The notes below the pieces were generated by a model that made no database searches, had not been told where the DNA came from, and saw nothing but the letters and a program-made list of their open reading frames with translations. The translations under genes were made by a program, and so were the position numbers. This document shows positions 1 to 6,229 of a stretch of 8,811 nt of DNA, in pieces (the stretch's first letter is position 1; every line of letters begins with the position of its first letter). The DNA is from SHYG01 sp041485445 (lineage in GTDB: Bacteria; Chloroflexota; Dehalococcoidia; Lucifugimonadales; UBA3495), in contig JBGPJN010000125.1 of assembly GCA_041485445.1 (NCBI GenBank), positions 1 through 8,811 of the forward strand, in the 5' to 3' direction.

Positions 1-930
1 GCCCACACCCCCGGCGGCTCCAGCAGCGGCTCCGCGGTGGCGGTGGCGGCGCGCATGTGTCCCGCCGCCCTGGGTTCCCAGACCGTGGGGTCCACCCTGC
101 GCCCGGCGGCCTACAACGGAATCGTCGGCTTCAAGCCCTCCTTTGGCCGGGTCAGCCGGTATGGCGTGGTGCCCGTCAGTTGGTCCCTGGACACCGTGGG
201 CTGGCTGGTGCGCACCGTGGAGGACGCCGCCCTACTGTGCCAGGTGCTGGCCGGGCCGGACCCCCAGGATCCCGCCGCCTCGAGCCAACCGGTGCCCGAC
301 TACCTGTCGGGACTGGTGAAGCCCCGGACGCCCCGCATCGGGGTGCTGCGCGGCTTCTTCTGCGACCAGGCCGACGCCGCCACCCAGCAGAACCTGGACG
401 CCGTGGCGGAGCGACTGGCCCTGGCCGGCGGGAACATCGTGGAGCTGCCCACACCCGACAGCATCGAGACCGCGGTGGCCGACCAGCGGGTCATCATGGA
501 GGTGGAGGGCGCCGCGTTCCACCAGCCCATGTACCAGCGCCAGGCCCAGGACTACCAGCCCAAGCTGCGGGAGATGATCGGCCGCGGGCTGGCCACCGAC
601 GCCGTCAGCTACTCCCGTGCCCTGGAACGCCGCCAGCGGTTCACCACCGAGGCGGAGAAGTTGGCGGGCCGCGTGGACGTGCTGCTGACCCCCTCCACCC
701 CCACGCCGCCCCAGGCCGACCGCACCAACACCGGCAACCCCATGTTCCAGGGGCCGTGGACCTCCGCCGGGCTGCCCGCCATCTCCATCCCCTCGGGCCT
801 GGCGGCCTCGGGGCTGCCCCTGGGCATCCAGCTGGCCGCCGCGCCCTTTGCCGAGGCTCGGCTGCTGGCCGCCGCCCGCTGGTGCGAGATCATCCTGGAC
901 GTGCACCTGCGGCCTCCGTTGGGAGACTGA
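1..930 (+). CDS. Amidase signature family enzyme, 5'-truncated by the window edge
   Basis: This is the C-terminal 309 residues of an amidase that hydrolyses a carboxamide to acid and ammonia in the cytoplasm; the substrate is unknown. The frame is open from base 1, so the true start lies upstream and the GTG at 37 is internal. The fragment opens in the glycine/serine signature (PGGSSSGS, residues 4-11). The likely cis-serine is Ser7 and the nucleophile is Ser31 in SQTVGSTLRP; their spacing of 24 matches the known family geometry. The catalytic lysine would lie off the window. The usual D-T-G-G before the nucleophile is Q-T-V-G here, a variant I associate with AtzE/AtzF-like or GatA-like amidases rather than true GatA. 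The C-terminal block GLPAISIPSG and the following GLPLGIQL are typical. It is clearly paralogous to the amidase at 4501-5907 (shared GRVS.YGVVP.SWS and AGPDP.DP blocks). A cyclase-family gene follows on the same strand after 372 bases. Confidence 0.93.
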   Translation, partial: AHTPGGSSSGSAVAVAARMCPAALGSQTVGSTLRPAAYNGIVGFKPSFGRVSRYGVVPVSWSLDTVGWLVRTVEDAALLCQVLAGPDPQDPAASSQPVPDYLSGLVKPRTPRIGVLRGFFCDQADAATQQNLDAVAERLALAGGNIVELPTPDSIETAVADQRVIMEVEGAAFHQPMYQRQAQDYQPKLREMIGRGLATDAVSYSRALERRQRFTTEAEKLAGRVDVLLTPSTPTPPQADRTNTGNPMFQGPWTSAGLPAISIPSGLAASGLPLGIQLAAAPFAEARLLAAARWCEIILDVHLRPPLGD

Positions 931-965
931 TTTCGCCCCGGTGGTACATGAATCATCCTGGAGAC

Positions 966-1172
966 GACATAGCTCTCGTCTTTCCGGCGAAAGCCGGAAT
1001 CCAGTTGTCCTAGCTCTTCATACAGGTCACGCTATTGCAGATGCGACATTTCGAGCAACGCGATCTTCTAAATACGTTTCAATTCCTTGGGGCCTACTCG
1101 CCAGGAGATAGACGCCCCGGCCTTGTTGGGGCCACCCTGGGTTCCGGTCTCCGCCGGAATGACGAATATGTC
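966..1172. repeat. Inverted-repeat element with hairpin arms (MITE-like), about 207 bp
   Basis: The left arm (966-1004) and right arm (1137-1172) are imperfect reverse complements. Both begin from the outside with GACATA, then CGTC, TTCCGGCG, a three-base variable loop, CCGGAA and CCAG. Each arm is itself a hairpin: TTCCGGC (982-988) pairs with GCCGGAA (993-999) around a GAAA loop, and TTCCGG (1142-1147) pairs with CCGGAA (1154-1159). The 132-base core has no convincing ORF. The arms resemble the widespread families of short palindromic repeats with a TTCC...GGAA core, such as Neisseria dRS3-type sequences. The pair may be a non-autonomous mobile element or two facing single repeats. No target-site duplication was identified. 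Confidence 0.6.
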
Positions 1173-1237
1173 GAAGGTGGTGTTCGTCGCCACCAAATTT
1201 CGGGATGCCCCATGTACAATGCCTCGCTCCAACCGCG

Positions 1238-1266
1238 TTGCGCCCGCGCCACCATTGAGGCATAAT
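1238..1266 (+). promoter_or_regulatory. Possible sigma70-type promoter for the cyclase gene
   Basis: A -10 like hexamer CATAAT (1261-1266, five of six consensus bases) lies 17 bases after TTGCGC (1238-1243, only the TTG matches). Transcription would start near 1273, leaving a leader of about 30 bases before the ATG at 1303. The spacing is ideal but the -35 is weak, so this is a candidate only. Confidence 0.35.
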
Positions 1267-1302
1267 CCGCCCAGATTGCAGACTAACCGGAAGGAGAGAG
1301 TC

Positions 1303-2250
1303 ATGCCAGGCCAAATCCCCACCGAAGGCGAGGTCCTGGGCTACTTCAAGTCCCTGTCCAACTGGGGCCGATGGGGCAAGGACGACCAGTTGGGCGCCCT
1401 GAACCTCATCACCCCCCAGAAGACCCGGCGGGCCATTGCCACCGTGCAGGAGGGTGTGACCGTGTCCCTGGCCCGCACCATCCGCTTCGAGTCCACCGCC
1501 GACGCCCCCGTCCCGCCGGTGCACTTCATGGTGGAGAGCGGCGAGGGCTGGGCCAGCGGGCAAAAGGTCAGCGCCCGCCCCAACGCCGCCGCCACCGACT
1601 ACTTCGGCATGATCTTCCACGGCGCCACCATCACCCACGTGGACAGCCTGGCCCACTTCTTCTGGGAGGGCAAGACATATAATGGCCAGCCCGCCCACCT
1701 GGTGTCCACCAGCCTGGGGGCCACCGTGTGCTCGGTGGAGCAGGCCAAGAACGGCATCATGACCCGCGGGGTGCTGGTGGACGTGCCCATGGTGCGCGGC
1801 GTTGACTGGCTGGAGCGTGGCGAAGGCGTGTCGCCCCAGGACATCCTGGCCGCCGAGGAGCAGTGCGGTTTCCGGGTGGAGGAAGGCGACGTGCTGCTCA
1901 TCCGCACCGGCCAGCTCCACCGCCGCGAGGTAGAAGGTCCGGTGGACCGCTCCCAGGGCTCCACCGCCTGCCAGGCCGCCTGCCTGCCCCTGTTCCACCA
2001 GCGGGGCATCGCCATGATGGGGTCGGACACCGGCAACGACGTGGCGCCGCCCCAGTACGCCAAGGTGCCCCAGCCCATCCACCAGGTGGGCATCACCGCC
2101 ATGGGGCTGTGGATCCTGGACAACGCCAACCTGGAGGACGTGGTCCAGGCCTGTATCCAGCGCAACCGCTGGGAGTTCCTGCTGTCCATCGGCCCCCTGC
2201 GGCTGCACAACACCACCGGCTCGCCGGTGAACCCCATCGCGGTGTTTTGA
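1303..2250 (+). CDS. Cyclase-family metal-dependent hydrolase (kynurenine formamidase / isatin hydrolase superfamily)
   Basis: This is a 315-residue cytoplasmic hydrolase of the Cyclase family (PF04199). Members use a divalent metal to open or deformylate amide-like substrates (KynB, isatin hydrolase). The metal-site motif T-H-x-D-x-x-x-H is at residues 111-118 (His112, Asp114, His118), preceded by His106. The N-terminal WGRWGKDDQLGALNLIT block (21-37) and the C-terminal GSPVNPIAVF ending (306-315) are typical of the roughly 300-residue bacterial 'cyclase family protein' group. That group is longer than classical KynB, so its substrate cannot be assigned. The start is ATG 1303, with AAGGAGAGAG 2 bases upstream; the open frame extends back to 1087, but that part lacks family sequence and crosses the inverted-repeat element. 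It sits between two amidase genes, which suggests a shared role in amide or cyclic-amide catabolism (inference). Confidence 0.9.
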   Translation: MPGQIPTEGEVLGYFKSLSNWGRWGKDDQLGALNLITPQKTRRAIATVQEGVTVSLARTIRFESTADAPVPPVHFMVESGEGWASGQKVSARPNAAATDYFGMIFHGATITHVDSLAHFFWEGKTYNGQPAHLVSTSLGATVCSVEQAKNGIMTRGVLVDVPMVRGVDWLERGEGVSPQDILAAEEQCGFRVEEGDVLLIRTGQLHRREVEGPVDRSQGSTACQAACLPLFHQRGIAMMGSDTGNDVAPPQYAKVPQPIHQVGITAMGLWILDNANLEDVVQACIQRNRWEFLLSIGPLRLHNTTGSPVNPIAVF

Positions 2251-2292
2251 GGACCCAAATCCCCCCATCTCTGTGGGAAGGGTGGGGACCGT

Positions 2293-2367
2293 CCTCTCCC
2301 CTTGTGGGAGAGGATTGAGGTGAGGGGTATCACCCTCACCCTTGCCCTCTCCCATCGAGGGAGAGGG
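2293..2367. repeat. Triple-hairpin intergenic repeat, copy 1
   Basis: Three consecutive hairpins fill the spacer downstream of the cyclase gene. CCTCTCCC (2293-2300) pairs with GGGAGAGG (2306-2313). TGAGGG (2321-2326) pairs with CCCTCA (2333-2338). CCCTCTCCC (2345-2353) pairs with GGGAGAGGG (2359-2367). Flanking C/G-rich segments (2262-2287 and 2380-2410) look like a further degenerate direct-repeat pair. The same three-hairpin order occurs at 6098-6170. Repeats of this CCCTCTCCC/GGGTGAGGG type are common between genes in many high-GC bacteria and may act as transcript ends or RNA-stability elements. No T-run follows, so I do not call a terminator. Confidence 0.75.
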
Positions 2368-2427
2368 AACTATCTCCCTCCCCATCTCAGGGGGAAGGTC
2401 AGGATGGGGGTTATCAGGAGAGGACAC

Positions 2428-2634
2428 ATGTCTACCCACGAGTCCAACCCCGTCACCCTGGAAGAGATTAAGGCCCTGGCGCGGCGGGCCGGCCTGGACT
2501 TGACCACCGACGAGCTGGAGGGCTTGCTACCCCTGTACCAGGAGTTCACCCAGCAGTTGGCCATGCTCCATGACCCCAGCCTGGCCCTGGAGGAGCCGGT
2601 CATGGTCTTCCCAGCGGAGTGGCACCAGCGGTGA
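2428..2634 (+). CDS. Small GatC/AtzG-like amidase partner subunit
   Basis: This is a 68-residue acidic protein. The segment LEEIKALARRAGLDLTTDEL (residues 11-30) matches the pattern of GatC N-terminal helices, in which a short LARLAGLxLT-type helix precedes an acidic one. The tail EEPVMVFPAEW (56-66) resembles the end of AtzG/GatC-like subunits (EPAxVFRxEW pattern). GatC wraps around and stabilises GatA, and AtzG does the same for the amidase AtzE, so the likely role is to bind an amidase. The ATG at 2428 follows AGGAG (2416-2420) at 7 bases. The natural partner would be the amidase at 4501, but a lipoprotein gene lies between them. No GatB is visible. The family call rests on pattern memory over a very short protein and is less certain than the larger genes. 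Confidence 0.62.
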   Translation: MSTHESNPVTLEEIKALARRAGLDLTTDELEGLLPLYQEFTQQLAMLHDPSLALEEPVMVFPAEWHQR

Positions 2635-2693
2635 AGGCAATACTCCGCCTGCCAGTCCCGCAGGTTGCTCCATGCCGGACTTGGAGGCGTCCA

Positions 2694-4421
2694 GTGGGAG
2701 GTCACAGACCTGCCCTGAAGCATGCCCTAGTTTACCTCATACCCGTGTCAATGTTGGCTATCGTAATGGCTTGCGCCACTCCCCAAGCACTACCATCGGC
2801 GACCCCTCAGCTTGAACCTACTCCCAGAGCAACTCTTGCGCCCACACCTACACCTGAACCAACTGCCACCCCCAAGCCTACGCAGGCACCCACCGTAGCA
2901 CCCGCTCCCACCGCCGAGCCTACACCCCAGTTAACCGCTACAGCAACTCCTGTCCCGACCCTTAACCCGGACCGGCGGCTCCGGAGCAGCCTGCCCTGGT
3001 TCAAAGACAGCCTCACCCAGGAGGAGCAGAGCGCATTTTCCGCCCTATCCACCTTGGCGCGGCTAGACGAGCCCCTGGCGGCCAGCGTTGCGTCATTCCC
3101 CTGGGTACTCGATGGCGTCACCGCGGGAGAAGCGAAGAGCCTGGAACACCTGGCCTCTCTCGCCAGCAGGGATGGTTCCCTGGCCAAGACCGCCGCAAGT
3201 TTCCCCTGGGTTGGTGATGGAATCACCGACGCCGAGCAGAAGGCCCTGCAGAGTCTAGCCGCCATTCCTTCACGTGGCGCTGCCTTAGCCAGGACCGCGT
3301 TAGGGTTCCCCTGGGTAGCCGACGGGATCGCCGATGGGGAATGGTCGGCCCTGAGCCGCCTCGCTTCCCTGGCCGCGAGTGACTTGCCACTCGCCAGCCG
3401 CCTGTCGAAAATGCCCTTTCTCACCACCTCTTTTGAGCAGCACGACGACTGGGCTTTGTATTACCTTGCCGACCTCCGAACTCGCTTCCCTGACGAATAT
3501 ACCCTTCTGGTCAAACAAGGGTGGTTTCTGGACGGCCTCAGCGACGACGAGGCGGCCCTGGTCAACGTCCTGGGCTATCAGGTCCGAATATCGCTCGACG
3601 AGTTCCGCAAGCTGGTGGTCGCCCACTTTGCCGAGTCAAAGATCATCTCAGCGCCTCTGGCAGGGGATATTCAGCTCACCGTGTTCGCCCTGAATCCTGA
3701 AGCAAGAGACAGTGCCACAGTCACCCAGGTGGAGCAAGCCATCCTTGCCCTGGAGAGCTTCATGGATGTCCCATTCCCCCAGAAAGAGGTTATTCTACTC
3801 TTTGCGTCTCCGGGCAGGTTCACCGGTTATTCGGTAACTGGCGACGAGCTATGGAGCCTCTATACCGGCACTCATTTGGTCGTGAACCCCCGGCTAGGCC
3901 AGGGAAAGACGACCAGCGATACTGATCACATCATCGTTCATGAGCTGGCCCGTTATTACTTTTGGGAAGGTGCAAAGAATTTGTGGCCTACCGGAGGTGG
4001 TGCAGGCTTCATGGCAAGCTATGTATTCGACCGGCTGTATGGCAAGTCTCTGGAGGAGCGGAAAAAAGACCTTACCGCCAGCACCGGGGGTGTCTCATAC
4101 TGCAACAAGATAGGGATAACCCGTGTCCAAAAACTGGTAGATATGGTGGCAGAGGTCGGAATTGTTGCGCACATACAAACTCCCTACTATATCTGCAACT
4201 ACATCCTGGGTGAATGGCTCTTGCTGAACCTGTACGAGACGATGGGGCCTGACCCATTCAGGGCTGCGTGGAAGGAGATATACCTGCTCATGCTTTCAAG
4301 AGAGGCGTCACTGACCGAAGAGGAGATCTACACTGTGTTCCTTCGCAACACTCCTCCCGCACAGGCGGGTGCCGTCAAGAACGTATACGCCCAGTGGCAT
4401 GGCGGGGATTTCATCCGGTAA
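2694..4421 (+). CDS. Lipoprotein with six 35-residue repeats and a degenerate gluzincin-like peptidase domain
   Basis: This is a 575-residue predicted secreted lipoprotein. I chose GTG 2694 because GGAGG (2683-2687) lies 6 bases upstream and the start gives a compact signal peptide: HRPALKH, a hydrophobic stretch to about residue 26, then lipobox VMAC with Cys27. The upstream ATG at 2619 would overlap the preceding gene and add a long non-signal leader. Residues about 31-91 are a Pro/Thr/Ala linker. Six 35-residue repeats follow, starting at residues 100, 135, 170, 205, 240 and 275, each with Trp (Phe in the fifth) at the third position and mostly (F/L)PWxxDGI. A C-terminal domain contains IIVHELARYYFW (413-424) and a W..GGGAGF segment (431-439). 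These resemble HExxH peptidases, but the second His is Arg420 and the expected Glu is Gly434. It is probably a non-catalytic surface protein. Its codons end in A/T more often than those of its neighbours. Confidence 0.82.
   Translation: MGGHRPALKHALVYLIPVSMLAIVMACATPQALPSATPQLEPTPRATLAPTPTPEPTATPKPTQAPTVAPAPTAEPTPQLTATATPVPTLNPDRRLRSSLPWFKDSLTQEEQSAFSALSTLARLDEPLAASVASFPWVLDGVTAGEAKSLEHLASLASRDGSLAKTAASFPWVGDGITDAEQKALQSLAAIPSRGAALARTALGFPWVADGIADGEWSALSRLASLAASDLPLASRLSKMPFLTTSFEQHDDWALYYLADLRTRFPDEYTLLVKQGWFLDGLSDDEAALVNVLGYQVRISLDEFRKLVVAHFAESKIISAPLAGDIQLTVFALNPEARDSATVTQVEQAILALESFMDVPFPQKEVILLFASPGRFTGYSVTGDELWSLYTGTHLVVNPRLGQGKTTSDTDHIIVHELARYYFWEGAKNLWPTGGGAGFMASYVFDRLYGKSLEERKKDLTASTGGVSYCNKIGITRVQKLVDMVAEVGIVAHIQTPYYICNYILGEWLLLNLYETMGPDPFRAAWKEIYLLMLSREASLTEEEIYTVFLRNTPPAQAGAVKNVYAQWHGGDFIR
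2991..3620 (+). repeat. Six tandem 105-bp coding repeats (35 residues each) within the lipoprotein gene
   Basis: Units begin at 2991, 3096, 3201, 3306, 3411 and 3516 with no length change between them. Units 2 to 4 all begin with TTCCCCTGGGT; the others have diverged at DNA level while keeping the protein pattern PW..DG(I/V)(T/A)..E..AL..L..LA. The pattern predicts two short helices per unit. The last unit keeps GWFLDGLSDDE and then fades into the following domain. Confidence 0.8.
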
Positions 4422-4500
4422 CCTGTCCGTAGGTTGGGCGCTCCGTGTTGCGTCTGCAAAGCTAAGCCCACATCGCTCTTCTCAGGAGGTCAGCCTCACA

Positions 4501-5907
4501 ATGTCCACCAACACGTCCGACCTCTGCTACCTGACCATCGCCCAGGCCGCGCCGCTGTTGCGGGAGGGCCAGCTGTCGCCGGTGGAGCTGACCCGCGCCT
4601 ACCTGGAGCGCATTCAGGCGCTTAACGGCCGGCTCCGCGCCTTTGTCACCCTGCTGCCGGAACAGGCCCTGGCCCAGGCCCGCAGCGCCGAGGCGGAGAT
4701 CCTGCGGGGCCACTACCGCGGCCCGCTCCACGGCGTGCCTATTGGCCTCAAGGACCTGTACGACACCGCCGGCATCCGCACCACCGCCATGTCCCGGGTG
4801 ACCCCGGACCGGGTCCCCGAGAACGACGCCACCTGCGTGGTCCGGCTGCGTGAGGCGGGCACGGTCCTGCTGGGCAAGTTGGCCATGCACGAGTTCGCCC
4901 TGGGCGGGCCCGACCCCACCAGCCTGTTCCCCCCGGCCCGCAACCCGTGGGACCTGGCCCGCATGCCCGGCGGCTCCAGCAGCGGCTCCGGCGTGGCGGT
5001 GGCCGCCGGCCTGTGCATGGGGTCCCTGGGGTCGGACACCGGCGGGTCCATCCGGGGGCCGGCCTCCCTGTGCAGCATCGTGGGCCTCAAGCCCACCTAC
5101 GGGCGGGTCAGCGCCTACGGGGTGGTGCCTTTGTCCTGGTCCCAGGACCACTGCGGCCCCATGACCTGGACGGTGGAGGACACCGCCCTGATGCTCCAGG
5201 CCATCGCCGGGCCGGACCCCAAAGACCCCACCACCGCCTCAGCCCCCGTGCCGGACTACTCCCAGGCCCTGCAGGCGGGCATCAGGGGCATGACGGTGGG
5301 CGTGCCCCGCCGGTATTTCTACGACGCCGGCTCCGACGTGGAGCCCCAGACCCTGGCCGCGGTGGAGCAGGCGCTGGGGGTGATGGCCGAGCTGGGCGCT
5401 CGGGTGCGGGACGTGGAGATTCCCCACATTGAGTACGCCCGGGCGGCCAACCAGGCCATCATGATGGGCGAGGCCTTCGCCTTCCACGAGCACAATCTGC
5501 GCACCCGCCGCCACGACTACGGCGACATGGTTCGGGCGCGGTTCCTGCTGGGCGGGATGTTGTCCACCGCCGACTACGTGCAGGCCCAGCGAGTGCGCCG
5601 CCTGATTAAGCGGGAGATGGCCCAGGCCCTGCAGGAGGTGGACGTGCTGGTGACGCCCACCTCCCCCAAGCCCGCGGCGCTGCTGGAGGGCTACGACGCC
5701 ACCGTGACCCTCACCGGCCGCAGCTTCACCAGCCCCTTCAACGTGACCGGGCTGCCCGCCATCTCCATCCCCGGCGGCTTCACGGCGGAGGGGCTGCCCA
5801 TCGGCCTGCAGATCGCCGGCAAGCCCTTTGACGAACCCACCGTGCTGCGGGTGGCCTGGGCCTACCAGCAGGCCGCCGGCTGGTTCCAACGGCGACCGCC
5901 CATTTAG
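4501..5907 (+). CDS. Amidase signature family enzyme (GatA/AtzE-like), complete
   Basis: This 468-residue cytoplasmic amidase hydrolyses a C-N amide bond; the substrate is unknown. The full Ser-cisSer-Lys triad is visible: Lys84 in GVPIGLKDLYD (78-88), cis-Ser159 in PGGSSSGS (156-163) and nucleophile Ser183 in GSDTGGSIR (177-185). The 24-residue serine spacing is as expected for the family. Other family blocks are RNPWDLARMPGGSS, GLKPTYGRVSAYGVVP, DVLVTPTSP and GLPAISIPGG. The ATG at 4501 follows AGGAGGT (4484-4490) at 10 bases; the open frame reaches back to 4369, but that part overlaps the lipoprotein gene and has no family sequence. Overall it is closest to GatA-like amidases. With no GatB nearby, and a GatC/AtzG-like protein at 2428-2634, a free-standing amidase working with a small partner is more likely than a tRNA amidotransferase. 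The stop codon lies directly against the inverted-repeat element that begins at 5909. Confidence 0.95.
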   Translation: MSTNTSDLCYLTIAQAAPLLREGQLSPVELTRAYLERIQALNGRLRAFVTLLPEQALAQARSAEAEILRGHYRGPLHGVPIGLKDLYDTAGIRTTAMSRVTPDRVPENDATCVVRLREAGTVLLGKLAMHEFALGGPDPTSLFPPARNPWDLARMPGGSSSGSGVAVAAGLCMGSLGSDTGGSIRGPASLCSIVGLKPTYGRVSAYGVVPLSWSQDHCGPMTWTVEDTALMLQAIAGPDPKDPTTASAPVPDYSQALQAGIRGMTVGVPRRYFYDAGSDVEPQTLAAVEQALGVMAELGARVRDVEIPHIEYARAANQAIMMGEAFAFHEHNLRTRRHDYGDMVRARFLLGGMLSTADYVQAQRVRRLIKREMAQALQEVDVLVTPTSPKPAALLEGYDATVTLTGRSFTSPFNVTGLPAISIPGGFTAEGLPIGLQIAGKPFDEPTVLRVAWAYQQAAGWFQRRPPI

Positions 5908-5908
5908 T

Positions 5909-6016
5909 GCCTATCCTAAAAACTCACCGCGGAGCGCGCAGAGACCGCTGAGGTAATGGAAAACCAATCGTAAACCCTCTGCGTCCTTAGCGCTCTCTGC
6001 GGTTATTAGGATAGGC
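5909..6016. repeat. 108-bp palindromic element with 11-bp perfect terminal inverted repeats
   Basis: GCCTATCCTAA (5909-5919) is repeated perfectly inverted at 6006-6016. The inner parts are also related: one half reads CCGCGGAGCGCGCAGAG and the other half, reverse-complemented, reads CCGCAGAGAGCGCTAAGG, followed in both by (C)GC(A/T)GAGG. The whole element can fold into one long imperfect hairpin. The inverted match may extend one mismatch further to include the AG of the amidase TAG stop codon. It has no ORF and looks like a MITE or repeat-family member that inserted right after the amidase gene. Confidence 0.72.
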
Positions 6017-6021
6017 TCTTA

Positions 6022-6058
6022 GGCAAAACAAAAGGCCAGGCAACAACACTTGGCCTTT
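6022..6058 (-). terminator. Rho-independent-like terminator downstream of the P450 gene
   Basis: On the - strand, AAAGGCCA (6058-6051) pairs perfectly with TGGCCTTT (6038-6031) around a 12-base loop and runs into TTTTGTTTT (6033-6025). The T-run is on the - strand only, so it serves the P450 transcript coming from the right. The stem is only 8 bp and the loop is rather long. Confidence 0.5.
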
Positions 6059-6097
6059 GGCTGACGCGGCATTTCTTGGCTTGCTACGATAATGGCC

Positions 6098-6170
6098 CCC
6101 TCTCCCTCTGGGAGAGGGTTGGGGTGAGGGCGTTGCCCCTCACCCTGTTCCCCTTCCACAAACGGAGAGG
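6098..6170. repeat. Triple-hairpin intergenic repeat, copy 2
   Basis: CCCTCTCCC (6098-6106) pairs with GGGAGAGGG (6110-6118), and GGGTGAGGG (6122-6130) pairs with CCCTCACCC (6137-6145). A degenerate third hairpin, CCCCTT to GGAGAGG, spans about 6150-6170. The order, orientation and spacing match copy 1 at 2293-2367, and the two can be aligned along their full length. It lies between two converging genes, where it could limit read-through from either side (inference). Confidence 0.75.
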
Positions 6171-6229
6171 AAGCCATTTTCATCCGTGGTGGCGCCGGTG
6201 GCGACCAGCATGAAAGGGTCCGGCGACGG

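Larger units (their letters stand above)
931..1302. other. Intergenic region between amidase and cyclase genes
   Basis: This spacer of 372 bases holds the inverted-repeat element at 966-1172 and a possible promoter at 1238-1266. Short ORFs cross it in several frames, but none has a ribosome-binding site plus recognisable protein sequence. The rest shows nothing I can name. It separates the first amidase from the cyclase, which argues that the two are not tightly co-transcribed. Confidence 0.7.
5908..6229. other. Intergenic region between convergent amidase and P450 genes
   Basis: The 322 bases between these converging genes are mostly secondary structure: the palindromic element at 5909-6016, a terminator-like hairpin for the leftward P450 transcript at 6022-6058, and the triple-hairpin repeat at 6098-6170. 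The last 60 bases next to the P450 stop show nothing recognisable. No protein-coding gene is supported here. Confidence 0.75.

Noticed and set aside
37..39. GTG at 37 as start of the first amidase
   Set aside because: The frame is open to base 1 and already carries the PGGSSSGS signature upstream of this codon, so it is internal.
57..1013. 318-codon + strand frame overlapping the first amidase
   Set aside because: The translation is rich in Arg, Pro and Gly, typical of the wrong frame in high-GC DNA. The amidase frame in the same bases has clear family motifs.
1027..2439. Long - strand open frame of 470 codons opposite the cyclase gene (with a second one at 1599-2339)
   Set aside because: It is an antisense shadow of the high-GC cyclase gene. 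Its N-terminal part only translates the intergenic hairpin repeat (HLNPLPQGER-like), a common source of false proteins, and it has no family match or ribosome-binding site.
2619..2693. ATG at 2619 as start of the lipoprotein
   Set aside because: It overlaps the preceding gene, lacks a good ribosome-binding site and puts about 38 residues before the hydrophobic signal segment. GTG 2694 with GGAGG at 6 bases fits better.
5909..6170. CRISPR array
   Set aside because: The repeats here are inverted, unequal and without regular spacers or cas genes; they are hairpin-type intergenic repeats.
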